Shown here in pieces: positions 18,701 through 25,832 of a stretch of DNA of 47,052 nt. The notes under the pieces are model-generated. The model ran no database searches. It was not told the origin of the DNA and was given only the letters and a program-made list of their open reading frames with translations. This DNA is from Desulfurococcales archaeon. Its GTDB lineage: Archaea > Thermoproteota > Thermoprotei_A > Sulfolobales > NBVN01. The stretch is from contig WAOK01000051.1 of NCBI GenBank assembly GCA_015521325.1, forward strand, positions 1 to 47,052. The letters are read 5' to 3'. The stretch's first letter is position 1. Every line of letters begins with the position of its first letter. Position numbers and translations under genes: made by a program.

Positions 18701-19133
18701 CCACGATCCTCGCCCAGTTAATGTCGAAGAACCCTCCGGGTATCTGGAGCATCGAGAACTTCTCGTCGACGCTGAGTTCCTCGCCGTTCGCCAGCTTCAT
18801 GGAGATCTCCTGCCTCACGTCCTTCATGCCGTTGAGGTAGTCTCCTATCTGGACGATTAGGGATCCTGAGAACGTGAAGGTGACCTTGATGTCGGGGTAC
18901 TTGGAGAGTATGTACGCCATCTTGTAGTAGTTGCCGACGCTGTGCATCCTTACCCATGGGAGCACGAAGTACGTGCCGTCGGCGCTGTAGTACCAGGGCT
19001 GGTGGTAGTGCCATATGAAGGCCACATAGAGGGGCTCGCTGGGTTGCTGAGCCATACCGGTAATCGGCGGCGCGATTGAGGCGAGAACCAGGGTGACCAG
19101 TGTGGCTATTAGTGCTTTCTTAAGTGCGCCCAA
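15744..19133 (-). CDS. Secreted, membrane-anchored GH57 amylopullulanase
   Basis: A 1129-residue multidomain enzyme. It has a signal peptide (about 1-28), a GH57 catalytic region (about 35-610; FIWHYHQPWYY at the start, nucleophile Glu in GVWPAE near 303, catalytic Asp in ALDGENPW near 404), a CBM9-like beta-sandwich (about 615-790, begins with TLDGSLADEAW), a glucodextranase-C-like sandwich (about 800-1050), a Thr-rich stretch (about 1058-1100) and a C-terminal membrane helix with a basic tail. GH57 enzymes of this design in Thermococcales cut both alpha-1,4 and alpha-1,6 bonds of starch and pullulan. The start is TTG with GGTGC 6 nt upstream, inside a hairpin. A shorter paralogue of its C-terminal part is encoded just upstream. 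Confidence 0.9.
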   Translation of the reverse strand: MGALKKALIATLVTLVLASIAPPITGMAQQPSEPLYVAFIWHYHQPWYYSADGTYFVLPWVRMHSVGNYYKMAYILSKYPDIKVTFTFSGSLIVQIGDYLNGMKDVRQEISMKLANGEELSVDEKFSMLQIPGGFFDINWARIVEVVPRFKELRDKARTALNKYVSLPEEEYKQAVVAEFSDQDFLDLATLFNLFWIDPEILREEYPSIYQLRQEALTNPNIHFTRDDLAAVLNTQLDIMGKIFGIYSELASKGQAELIPVPYSHPLAPIITDFGWSDDLRMHVKRSIWLFRGVFNYTPAGVWPAEEAVNQEVLRVFAEEGFTWTVTDRDILLKSGAPSTGIYSPWVARIGDESIYVVFRDTDLSNLISFDYSKWDTQQAVNDLINRLISIRDSVGGGHLVVIALDGENPWEHYPEFGDEFLNALYSALEQYQEQGVLRTTTVREYLETHPDAQELPLKTYEYLDLEGRDISDLPLSYTKDAYSELPRKDVEAVIAEGSWAGGELAIWIGQRQENAAWMYLAKAREDLMNALNTDSIEQAYLLNPDAVENLLRAEASDWFWWYGGDGGGTFPSNPLFKAYLRRVYISLGLPVPEYLKTQYNPDATPIGVINSEVPKPVTTPPTLDGSLADEAWSDALVMPVGTEYVANVSVAVTPSGMYVAVVPASDLSDAEVAVYLTCMWRSVSPYHLGYNPLARDGVTDLGIGLAYEVLLNPATNTVVVSAADGHGGWVPIYYGEAYEAEAYEFFIPWNVVSAAAGDRIYLTAATYVNGSIVEYATRLGNAYVLQVPAAAAVSGNVIFEMKDPIGDDDGAGGYQYPTNSVFKPGVFDMTGFRVIDAGDKLVFEVTVRDLGGNPWGGPNGFCLQYVQIYVHTTAGGPENTTTFGLNVQIDPEYAWSFALLIAPGWGSDPVPAGQRAAIYFANGTVVVQDGAFSVSADPAANAIKAEVRKSLLPDVDNAGNWSYVVVLTSYDGYGPDRIRPFGVSPDEWVVGAGEDMATAILFNAVPRVMDLLAPTPEEQYQMLRSFEINRTSGEVKLAVIKGVSPQEAQASVVTTTTVTETLTYTTSVTERLTETATLTTTEISTTTATETVTRPVTDNRLVGVGVILGLIAGLVAGSLIAGYRRKRS
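16504..16574. repeat. 71-nt segment nearly identical to 19969-20039
   Basis: Copy 1 of a direct repeat, inside the amylopullulanase gene, coding the NPWGGPNG...QIYVHTTAGG part of the beta-sandwich. It differs from copy 2 at one base (A at 16536, G at 20001). Flanking sequence is clearly more diverged. Confidence 0.85.
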
Positions 19134-19139
19134 TTATTC

Positions 19140-19155
19140 GCACCATTAAAGGTGC
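19140..19155 (-). promoter_or_regulatory. Hairpin covering the ribosome-binding site of the amylopullulanase gene
   Basis: GCACC-(6 nt)-GGTGC is a perfect 5-bp inverted repeat. Read leftward, the second arm GGTGC is the ribosome-binding site, 6 nt before the TTG start at 19133. The hairpin could hide the site in the mRNA, or the repeat could be a DNA operator. Both are inference. Confidence 0.35.
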
Positions 19156-19193
19156 TTATTTGAGGGAAAAAGACCTATCTGATCACGCCGTGG

Positions 19194-20288
19194 TCACTTC
19201 TTGAACACTGCGTAGCCGATGCCCAGACCTATCAAGAGGAGGACTAAGCCCACAACGCCGGTCATGGTCCAGTCGGTCTGAGTTACTGTAGTCGTGGCGG
19301 TGCTAACCGAGACAGACGTCGAGGTCGTAGTCACTGTCGTTGTTGCGGTGGTAGTCTGGTATACAGTCGTGGTGGCCGTGGCTGTGGTAGTGACTGTCTC
19401 TGTCTCGGTCACTGTCTCCGTCACGCGCTCGATACCCGGCACTATCGGTAGGGCCCCGGTCTCCGGGTCGAAGTTCCATAGCCACTCGTACTGCTGGTCA
19501 GCGGTGATGCCGTTGTAGTCGCTTGAGTACACGAGGAGGTCGAGAACCCTGGGCTCCATGCCCTTAGCTATTGCCTGCGCTAGCTTAGTTACCTGGTCCT
19601 GGGATGTCGCGTACGCGGTGGCGTTTATGGCCCACTCACCACCGGTGACGCCAGCCGCCCTGACCCTCATTGGCCCGAAGCCGTCGTAGCTCGCCACGGC
19701 CACGACGTACTTCCAGTTCACGAAGTTGTCGGTGTCGGGCAAGATCGACTTAGCCACCGTCGCCACTATCTCGTTATTGGTCTCGTCAACGCTAACATTG
19801 AAGGCACTGTCCTGCACGACGACCGTGCCATTAGCGAAGTAGATCGCGGCCCTCTGACCCGTCGGCACAGGGCTCTCCTCCCAGCCAGGGGCTAGCAGGA
19901 TCGCGAAGTTCCAGGCGTAGTCAGGCCTCAGGAGGAAGTTGAGGCCAAAGGTGTCCACGCGTGCTGGCCCGCCTGCTGTGGTGTGCACGTATATCTGCAC
20001 GTACTGCAGGCAGAACCCGTTCGGGCCTCCCCACGGGTTGTCGCCGAGGTTCTTCAGCTTAACCCGGAACTCGAGGGCGTTGCCGGTATCCGTGACCGTG
20101 AATCCTAGTAGGTCGAAGACCCCTGGTTGGAAGACCTCGTTGGTTGGGTACCCGTAAGTGCCGGGGCCCCTGTCGTCTCCCTCCGGGTCACTGACGCTAA
20201 TGCTGGTCTGTGCATGTGTCGGCGTTATCGCGAGGGCTGATAGTATCACAGTGGTGAGTATTAATCCGGCGATTAATGCCTTCTTCAT
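19194..20288 (-). CDS. Surface-anchored glucodextranase-C-like (putative glucan-binding) protein
   Basis: A 364-residue protein with a signal peptide (about 1-27), one beta-sandwich domain (about 30-245) closely similar to residues 800-1050 of the neighbouring amylopullulanase, a Thr/Val-rich stalk (about 290-335) and a C-terminal membrane helix with a basic end. There is no catalytic domain. The related module occurs at the C-terminus of glucodextranase and archaeal pullulanases, where it is thought to bind sugar or the cell surface. Here it may hold starch near the cell. A perfect GGAGGTGA (20295-20302) touches a first ATG at 20294, so the second ATG at 20288, spaced by 6 nt, is the better start. 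The promoter may be TTTTTAA near 20340. Confidence 0.75.
   Translation of the reverse strand: MKKALIAGLILTTVILSALAITPTHAQTSISVSDPEGDDRGPGTYGYPTNEVFQPGVFDLLGFTVTDTGNALEFRVKLKNLGDNPWGGPNGFCLQYVQIYVHTTAGGPARVDTFGLNFLLRPDYAWNFAILLAPGWEESPVPTGQRAAIYFANGTVVVQDSAFNVSVDETNNEIVATVAKSILPDTDNFVNWKYVVAVASYDGFGPMRVRAAGVTGGEWAINATAYATSQDQVTKLAQAIAKGMEPRVLDLLVYSSDYNGITADQQYEWLWNFDPETGALPIVPGIERVTETVTETETVTTTATATTTVYQTTTATTTVTTTSTSVSVSTATTTVTQTDWTMTGVVGLVLLLIGLGIGYAVFKK
19969..20039. repeat. 71-nt segment nearly identical to 16504-16574
   Basis: Copy 2 of the direct repeat, inside the stand-alone beta-sandwich gene. 70 of 71 bases match copy 1, in the same orientation, 3.5 kb away. This could come from a recent local gene conversion or from strong constraint on this stretch. 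Confidence 0.85.
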
Positions 20289-20352
20289 TACCATTCACCT
20301 CCATAACATTATCTTCATAAATAGATCTAAGGCAGGGTTAAAAACTAGTGAA

Positions 20353-21873
20353 TTAGATTAGCCCGTACTCGCCGTAATATTTCTTGAGTACGAGGTCTAT
20401 GCCAGCCCTTTCTAGCGCCGTTCTGGAGGCATTCATGGATATTCTTACGTACTCCTCTGAACCGTGCAGTCTTATTGCCGCCTCGAGCTTCCTGCTGAAT
20501 TCCTCGTAGTCCCTTTCATTGATCTCGGCTGCCTCGACACTGTCATAGGGTATTAGGTACCTGAGGTCTTGGCCGAAGAGCCATCCGTTTACACCGTCCT
20601 TTATCAGCTCTGGCACGCCGCCGTCTCTAGAGGCGAGGACCGGTACCCCGGCAGCCATCGATTTCATGTAGCTCGTCCCGCAGGCCTCCCAACCAGAGAA
20701 CGGTGTGAAGAGAAGAATATCAGCCCCCGTGAGCAGTACCTTAGCTGTCTCCAGGTCGTACCTGTGGACGTATGCCACATTCCCGTACTCGTTAGCGAGC
20801 CTGATGAACTCCCTCATAAACTCTATCCCCCTCCTATCGTGTGGGTGGGGCTTCCCAGCAAGAACGTATATGGCGTCATCGGGGTGATCCCTAATAAAAC
20901 GTGCTGGGAAGTCCGGCCTCTTGTACGGGGCCAGTCTCCGCGCCCACACAACCACGGGCCTCTCATCACTCTCTATATCGATCTTTAGCTGATCCCGAAC
21001 CTCTGCAAGTAGCTTATTCCTAAGAATCTCCCGAATCTCCCGAAACGCTGCGAGATCCCCTCTTTTGACAGCATCCGGTAACTCGTATGGGACATAGCGC
21101 TCGATAAAGACGCCATTAGTCACGTACGTGAGGTTTCCGGAGATCTGAGGAAAAAGCTTCATTGTTATCTCGTAATGCTTCCTCGAAACAGTGAACACCT
21201 TCCTTGAATGTCTGGCAGCGAGGATCGTCAGGTTAACGGGGTCCTCACCCGGCTCGTACCCGAACTCCTCACGGAGAAGAGACGCGGGCACTGTCGGGTG
21301 GCCCCAAGGCCCTGGTGTGTGGGTTATAAATCGAAATTCCTTGAACTCACTAAGTGCAAGGGGAACCATGGCTGTGTACGCTTCCTGCAGGTCTACGACC
21401 TTAACGTTCTCTAGGCCCACTACCTCACGAAGATAATGCGCTGCCGCCTTCGCTAGGAAGACATACTTGAGGTTCCTCTCATCAACGCTATCCTCTATAT
21501 ACAGCCTCTCACTGAACTTAGTTGCCCACTCCGGTGACACGGCCTCGAAAAACACTGCCTTAGCGCTCCCCTTGGTGAGTGACCAGGCCTTTACCTTAAT
21601 CTCCTCACCCTTAACAACTACAGAGAACTCGTCCTCACTGTTAAGGACACTATCATATTTCCACTCCTGCGGCCTTGGCTCGGGCCCCCACCCCCGAATG
21701 ACATAATCTACGTAGCCTCCCCTGTACAGGAGAGTTAAAACAAGGTATTCCATGCCATTCTCACTCGCGCCGAGGAATTTGTCGCCCTCGAGAACACCCA
21801 AACCGCCAGAGTAAGTCCTCACACCTTCTAGAGCTATCTCTGGCGTCACGGATACTGCGTACACGAAAACCAT
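20353..21873 (-). CDS. glgP: Alpha-glucan phosphorylase, short archaeal/GT35-like type
   Basis: A 506-residue alpha-glucan phosphorylase of the short type. The N-terminus has TYSGGLGVLEGD, the family glucan/phosphate region; the C-terminal half has RRLAPYKRPD and EACGTSYMKSM, where the Lys near residue 402 corresponds to the pyridoxal-phosphate Lys of glycogen phosphorylase. It would release glucose-1-phosphate from imported or stored alpha-glucan with phosphate. It ends the leftward sugar gene group, with the anchored binding protein just downstream. CATATTTAG near 21903 lies about 30 bp before the ATG, and no ribosome-binding site is seen, so the mRNA is probably leaderless. Confidence 0.85.
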   Translation of the reverse strand: MVFVYAVSVTPEIALEGVRTYSGGLGVLEGDKFLGASENGMEYLVLTLLYRGGYVDYVIRGWGPEPRPQEWKYDSVLNSEDEFSVVVKGEEIKVKAWSLTKGSAKAVFFEAVSPEWATKFSERLYIEDSVDERNLKYVFLAKAAAHYLREVVGLENVKVVDLQEAYTAMVPLALSEFKEFRFITHTPGPWGHPTVPASLLREEFGYEPGEDPVNLTILAARHSRKVFTVSRKHYEITMKLFPQISGNLTYVTNGVFIERYVPYELPDAVKRGDLAAFREIREILRNKLLAEVRDQLKIDIESDERPVVVWARRLAPYKRPDFPARFIRDHPDDAIYVLAGKPHPHDRRGIEFMREFIRLANEYGNVAYVHRYDLETAKVLLTGADILLFTPFSGWEACGTSYMKSMAAGVPVLASRDGGVPELIKDGVNGWLFGQDLRYLIPYDSVEAAEINERDYEEFSRKLEAAIRLHGSEEYVRISMNASRTALERAGIDLVLKKYYGEYGLI

Positions 21874-21962
21874 CCCAGATAATGCGGGGACACCGAACTA
21901 AATATGATGCCCAGGTAGGAGGAACACACAGCTTACGGTGTATGTTACGCTTCGAGGGTCTT

Positions 21963-22550
21963 TCAGAGATCTTTGGGCTCTGCATGGGCCTCTGCTCCTG
22001 TGGCGGGGCTGGAAGGCAGTTCACGAACGGTTTCCTCTCTCACTAGGGCTATATTGTTCTGGAGACCCGCCCCTGCTATAACGTCTCTGGCCAGGAGTAT
22101 CTTCTGGGAACACTCGCTGATCACTTTCTTTATGTAGATAAGTTTTACCTCGTCGTCGATGTCGACGACAGCTTCCGCCAGCTCCTTCAAGGCGTCCTTG
22201 AGCTCTTCGAGGCCGAGCTCACGAAGGATACTGAATCCCTTAAACCTCCTCATTACCTTTATCGCTAGTTCTTTGTTCTCCTCTAAATACCTCATCCCTG
22301 CTTCGGTGATAAAATACGTCTTCTGTACCCTCGCCCCGACTCTGCTCACGCTTGCTTCCACGTAACCCTTTCTAAGGAGCTCGTTGAGCACTGGATAGAC
22401 ACTACCGGGACTGGGAGGCTTCCCAGTGAGCTTCTCGATCTCCTTCATTATTAGGTAGCCGTGCTTGGGGCTATCACTGAGTATGAGAAGGATAAGGAGC
22501 CTCAGCTTCCCTCGCAGGTCTAGATCGTCCTTACTCAATAACCTACCCAA
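21963..22550 (-). CDS. PadR-family transcriptional regulator
   Basis: A 195-residue protein with an N-terminal winged helix of the PadR type (LILLILSDSPKHGYLIMKEI, then SPGSVYPVLNELLRKGYV about residues 52-69) followed by a C-terminal helical part for dimerisation and a polar tail. PadR proteins bind palindromes near promoters and usually repress. Its position just before the phosphorylase gene suggests control of glucan metabolism, which is inference. The start is TTG 22550; a TATA-like AATTAATAAAG on the minus strand is about 26 bp upstream, so the message could be leaderless. The same spot holds a 14-bp AT palindrome. Confidence 0.8.
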   Translation of the reverse strand: MGRLLSKDDLDLRGKLRLLILLILSDSPKHGYLIMKEIEKLTGKPPSPGSVYPVLNELLRKGYVEASVSRVGARVQKTYFITEAGMRYLEENKELAIKVMRRFKGFSILRELGLEELKDALKELAEAVVDIDDEVKLIYIKKVISECSQKILLARDVIAGAGLQNNIALVREETVRELPSSPATGAEAHAEPKDL

Positions 22551-22574
22551 GATCTCGAGATCACACCAAACTTT

Positions 22575-22588
22575 ATTAATTCATTAAT
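22575..22588. promoter_or_regulatory. Palindromic AT element overlapping the padR TATA box
   Basis: ATTAAT-TC-ATTAAT overlaps the likely TATA element of the PadR-type gene and is about 25-38 bp before its start. A protein bound here would block the promoter, so it is a candidate autoregulatory operator. Confidence 0.35.
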
Positions 22589-22623
22589 TGTTAGATGCAG
22601 TATAAACAAATGCTTAGGATCAG

Positions 22624-24123
22624 TCACTTGCTGATCTTACGGAACAGTATAGGCGCTGACACAACGTCATAGCTCTCCCACTCTCCATAACCCCTCTCTA
22701 AAGGATTAACTATCTCAAAGCCGAGGGCCCTAGCGACCTCTTCAGCCTTACCGGGTATTACTGGATAAAGCATTGTCGTCGCTAACCGTACGGCCTCGAG
22801 CACACTATATAGCTCGTTATTCGGGTCACTTCTCTCCCAAGGCCTTGTGGCGTTCATGTATGCATTAGCTTCCCTGAGTAAGTCCATGGATGCTGTCACG
22901 GCTGAGGACACATCGAATGAGTCCATAGCCTTCAAGTAATTCTTTAAGGCTTCCTCAGCAGCTTTACCCAAGGTTTCGTCTGCCTTGCCTTCCACCCTGC
23001 CGCCAAGTTTTTTCTTTGCTAGAACCCCTACGCGCCTGACTAGGTTCCCGTATGTATCTGCTAACTCGCTGTTGTAGGCTGAATCAAGGGTCTCGACACT
23101 TACGTCTATATCTTTTAGGTGACTAAAGTATCTCATCAGAATATATCTGGCTCCGTCAGCACCGCCATACCTCTCTATGAGGTCCTCTATCCTCACAACG
23201 TTTCCGGCCGACTTCCCCATCTTGAGACCTCTGCTTGTGATGAATGCGTGGACGATCAGCCTCTTTGGGAGGGGAATGTCGAGGGCCTTGAGCATAGAGA
23301 ACCATATGACGGTGTGGAACCAGAGGATGTCCTTGCCTATGACGTGATGCACTGAAGGCCAGTACCGCCTGAACTTCTCCTCGTCATGTAAGTACCCGGC
23401 CCCGGTCACATAGTTGAGGAGGGCATCAAACCATACGTAGACAGTGAAGTTGGGGTCAAATGGTAGCTGTATACCCCAAGACACCCTGTCCTTAGGCCTA
23501 GCCATAGATATATCGACAAGGCCCTCAGCCCTTATCCTGCCGAGAACCTCGCGGGCGTAGTCCCTCGGATACACTACCTCTTTATTCTCGAGAACATCGA
23601 GTATGAAGTCCTTGAACTCTGAGAGCTTGAAATAATATGTTTCCTCCTCAACCCATTCCAGCGGCTTCTTATGGATCGGGCAATGTGGTTCGCCGTTAAT
23701 GACTTCGTACTCGCTCGCCCTGTAGAACCTCTCACAGCTTACGCAGTACCACCCAGCATAGACGTCCTTGTAAACGAGCCCCTTCTTATACAGCGTATTC
23801 AGTGCGTACTTCACTACCTCCTCGTGGTCGGGATCGGTTGTGCGTATGAACCTGTCATACGATATGTTAAGTATCTTCCAGTATTCCTTATAGATCTTGG
23901 CCATCCGGTCCACGAACTCCTTAGGCGAAATTCCTTCTTTCTCCGCTGCTCTCTGGAGCTTTAGTCCGTGCTCGTCCGTACCCGTGAGAAAGAAGGTGTC
24001 ATCGCCTATGAGCCTGTGATACCTTGCCAGAACGTCGGCATATACTGTTGTGTAGGCGTGACCCATGTGGGGTCTATCGTTCGGGTAGTATATTGGCGTC
24101 GTTACGTAGAACCTCCCCGGCAT
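22624..24123 (-). CDS. metG: Methionyl-tRNA synthetase
   Basis: A 499-residue class I synthetase. The HIGH motif is HMGH (residues 19-22) and the KMSKS motif reads KMGKS (near 300). A zinc knuckle is visible as CVSC and CPIH, with a His in place of the last Cys. It charges tRNA-Met. The protein ends after the anticodon-binding helical domain and lacks the C-terminal EMAP-like tRNA-binding domain, which many archaea encode separately; none is seen here. The ATG start has GGGGGTG 7 nt upstream. Confidence 0.95.
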   Translation of the reverse strand: MPGRFYVTTPIYYPNDRPHMGHAYTTVYADVLARYHRLIGDDTFFLTGTDEHGLKLQRAAEKEGISPKEFVDRMAKIYKEYWKILNISYDRFIRTTDPDHEEVVKYALNTLYKKGLVYKDVYAGWYCVSCERFYRASEYEVINGEPHCPIHKKPLEWVEEETYYFKLSEFKDFILDVLENKEVVYPRDYAREVLGRIRAEGLVDISMARPKDRVSWGIQLPFDPNFTVYVWFDALLNYVTGAGYLHDEEKFRRYWPSVHHVIGKDILWFHTVIWFSMLKALDIPLPKRLIVHAFITSRGLKMGKSAGNVVRIEDLIERYGGADGARYILMRYFSHLKDIDVSVETLDSAYNSELADTYGNLVRRVGVLAKKKLGGRVEGKADETLGKAAEEALKNYLKAMDSFDVSSAVTASMDLLREANAYMNATRPWERSDPNNELYSVLEAVRLATTMLYPVIPGKAEEVARALGFEIVNPLERGYGEWESYDVVSAPILFRKISK

Positions 24124-24184
24124 GTCTCCGCACCCCCTCTACCTCTTTGGTTATAGTTACTTTGGTAGGGTAAGTAAAAATCAT

Positions 24185-24646
24185 TCACTCAGAACATCTG
24201 CTCAAACACGTGCATACCTCCTCAGCAAGCACCCCCTCACCTACGTAGAAGAGGTGCGTGCTTGAGAGAGGATCATCGGATGCACCGAACCTAGGTATTG
24301 GGGAAAACCCTGCTCTCTCCATGCAAGCAGAGACGCGTGCCTCTATCAATGGACCGTAGGGACCGACCACGTAGCACACCTCCTCAACGACTACACCCTC
24401 AGCTGTGGTGAGCCTGTCTATGTGCCAGTGTATCCTCTTATACCTCTTGAAATGCCTCGCCACCCTTGCCCTAAGGCCCCCGGGGCCGCCGGCAGAGCCC
24501 ACGTAAACGTACACGCCTGGGGACAGGAACATTCTCAGCCCGCCAATCTCGACAGTGATTGGGTCAACAACACGGACGAATAGAGCGTAGGTTCCCTGCT
24601 TCTTCGGTAACGCCTCGGGAGAGGTCGAGCACGTGCATTCAGACAC
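24185..24646 (-). CDS. GIY-YIG (DUF123) domain protein
   Basis: A 153-residue protein of the archaeal/bacterial DUF123 branch of the GIY-YIG superfamily: VYVYVGSAGG is the GIY..YIG core, followed by LRARVARHFK with the catalytic-type Arg, then HWHIDRL. The family is annotated as Uri-type endonuclease-like but its role is unproven. The GTG start overlaps the end of the GTP cyclohydrolase III gene by 8 bp, so it is very likely translated from the same message, although its sequence gives no link to riboflavin synthesis. Confidence 0.75.
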   Translation of the reverse strand: MSECTCSTSPEALPKKQGTYALFVRVVDPITVEIGGLRMFLSPGVYVYVGSAGGPGGLRARVARHFKRYKRIHWHIDRLTTAEGVVVEEVCYVVGPYGPLIEARVSACMERAGFSPIPRFGASDDPLSSTHLFYVGEGVLAEEVCTCLSRCSE

Positions 24647-25319
24647 GGGTTATCCTCACCCTCTCCTTCCTCCCACCCTCCCTTATCTCTCGGAGAGAGC
24701 GAGCAGCTGCCTCAAACGCCTTGCGGGGCGAAGTCGATATTCCAACACCTACTTTTACGCCCTCAAACGACAGTATCACGTCGAGCACCTTACCGAGCTT
24801 GTGAGTCGAGGTTATCGCCGCTAGGTTATCGCCTCCGAGGTACTGCACTATCGCGTCACTCACGAGCATGGACGCCGTGTTAGCGACGAGCTTGAGGGCA
24901 GTCACGTAAGCACCGTAGAAGCCCTTGTACGTCGTCATCTCCGTGAAGAAGTTTATGTCGGCATGCGCCACAGCAACCTCGTCAGCGCCGCACCCGCCGG
25001 GCATACCTTCAGCACAGCTATCAAGGGAGTCCGGTATGGGACCGCAGCAGTACTTAAGCCTCACGGGGGTAGGCACAACACCCTCTAGCTCGCTAAGTAA
25101 TTCTTTACCGAACTTCCTCAGATCCGTCCAGTAGGGCAGTATCACGATCTCGTAGTCATACCTTAAGGGTAGAGCAGCCCCTTCCCAGTCCTTGACTATG
25201 CTGTGTAGCGCCTTCGAGATCTGTGACTGGGTTGACTGGATCACCCACTCCCTATCGTCGCCTATAGACTCAGTCCATTCCCTGTACCCCACTAGCTCAA
25301 TTACCACCGTCGCCGGCAC
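24639..25319 (-). CDS. GTP cyclohydrolase III (archaeal, FAPy-forming)
   Basis: A 226-residue protein matching archaeal GTP cyclohydrolase III: the start ATVVIELVGYREWTESIG, the central YLGGDN (near residue 162) and a domain related to nucleotide cyclases. In archaea it opens GTP to the formylamino pyrimidine phosphate (FAPy) that feeds riboflavin and F420 synthesis. Two cysteine-rich bits (CCGP, GGCG) occur in the middle. The start GTG has GGAGTGA 6 nt upstream; that site overlaps the 3' end of the lumazine synthase gene. The gene order ribH, GTP cyclohydrolase III supports the riboflavin role. Confidence 0.88.
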   Translation of the reverse strand: MPATVVIELVGYREWTESIGDDREWVIQSTQSQISKALHSIVKDWEGAALPLRYDYEIVILPYWTDLRKFGKELLSELEGVVPTPVRLKYCCGPIPDSLDSCAEGMPGGCGADEVAVAHADINFFTEMTTYKGFYGAYVTALKLVANTASMLVSDAIVQYLGGDNLAAITSTHKLGKVLDVILSFEGVKVGVGISTSPRKAFEAAARSLREIREGGRKERVRITRV

Positions 25320-25325
25320 AGCGCT

Positions 25326-25784
25326 TCACTCCAGAGTCACTGTGATGCCTTCGTACTTAACCTCCTTGAGCTTACCTAGCCTCTCAACCATCTTAACCGC
25401 TGCCTCAACGGCCCTCCTAGCGTAATCCTCGACCCTCTCGAGTGCTTGGGAACGGCTCGCCCCAGGACCTATTATGCCGAGCGTCACTGGCTTTCCGTAC
25501 TCAAGCCCCAGATCAAGGAGCTTCCTCGCAGCCTGGTTAGCCACGAGTTCATCATGCTTGGTCGCGCCCTGTATAACGGCTCCAAGAGCCACCACGGCGT
25601 CGACGTCGTCCCTCTTCAGGAGGGCGAGGGCCCCCATAGGGGTCTCGAATACTCCGGGGACTTTAAGCACATACGCGACCTCGGCGCCGAGGAACTTAGC
25701 GTGGGAGAGGGCCTTCTGAAGCATGAGGTAGGTCACGTCGTAGTTGAATTCAGAGACCACTATCCCCAGCCTTGCCCTACCCAA
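25326..25784 (-). CDS. ribH: 6,7-dimethyl-8-ribityllumazine synthase
   Basis: A 152-residue lumazine synthase. Family marks are VSEFNYDVT near the start, VPGVFETP (about 42-49) and [12 protein letters not shown] (about 71-82) with the catalytic-type His. It condenses the ribityl-aminopyrimidine with dihydroxybutanone phosphate, the step before riboflavin. The start TTG has AGGTGTG upstream. It forms an operon with the GTP cyclohydrolase III gene, 6 bp downstream. Confidence 0.92.
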   Translation of the reverse strand: MGRARLGIVVSEFNYDVTYLMLQKALSHAKFLGAEVAYVLKVPGVFETPMGALALLKRDDVDAVVALGAVIQGATKHDELVANQAARKLLDLGLEYGKPVTLGIIGPGASRSQALERVEDYARRAVEAAVKMVERLGKLKEVKYEGITVTLE

Positions 25785-25832
25785 CTATGCACACCTGCCA
25801 AGAATAGGTAGGTCGATGAAAAAGAGTTTACC

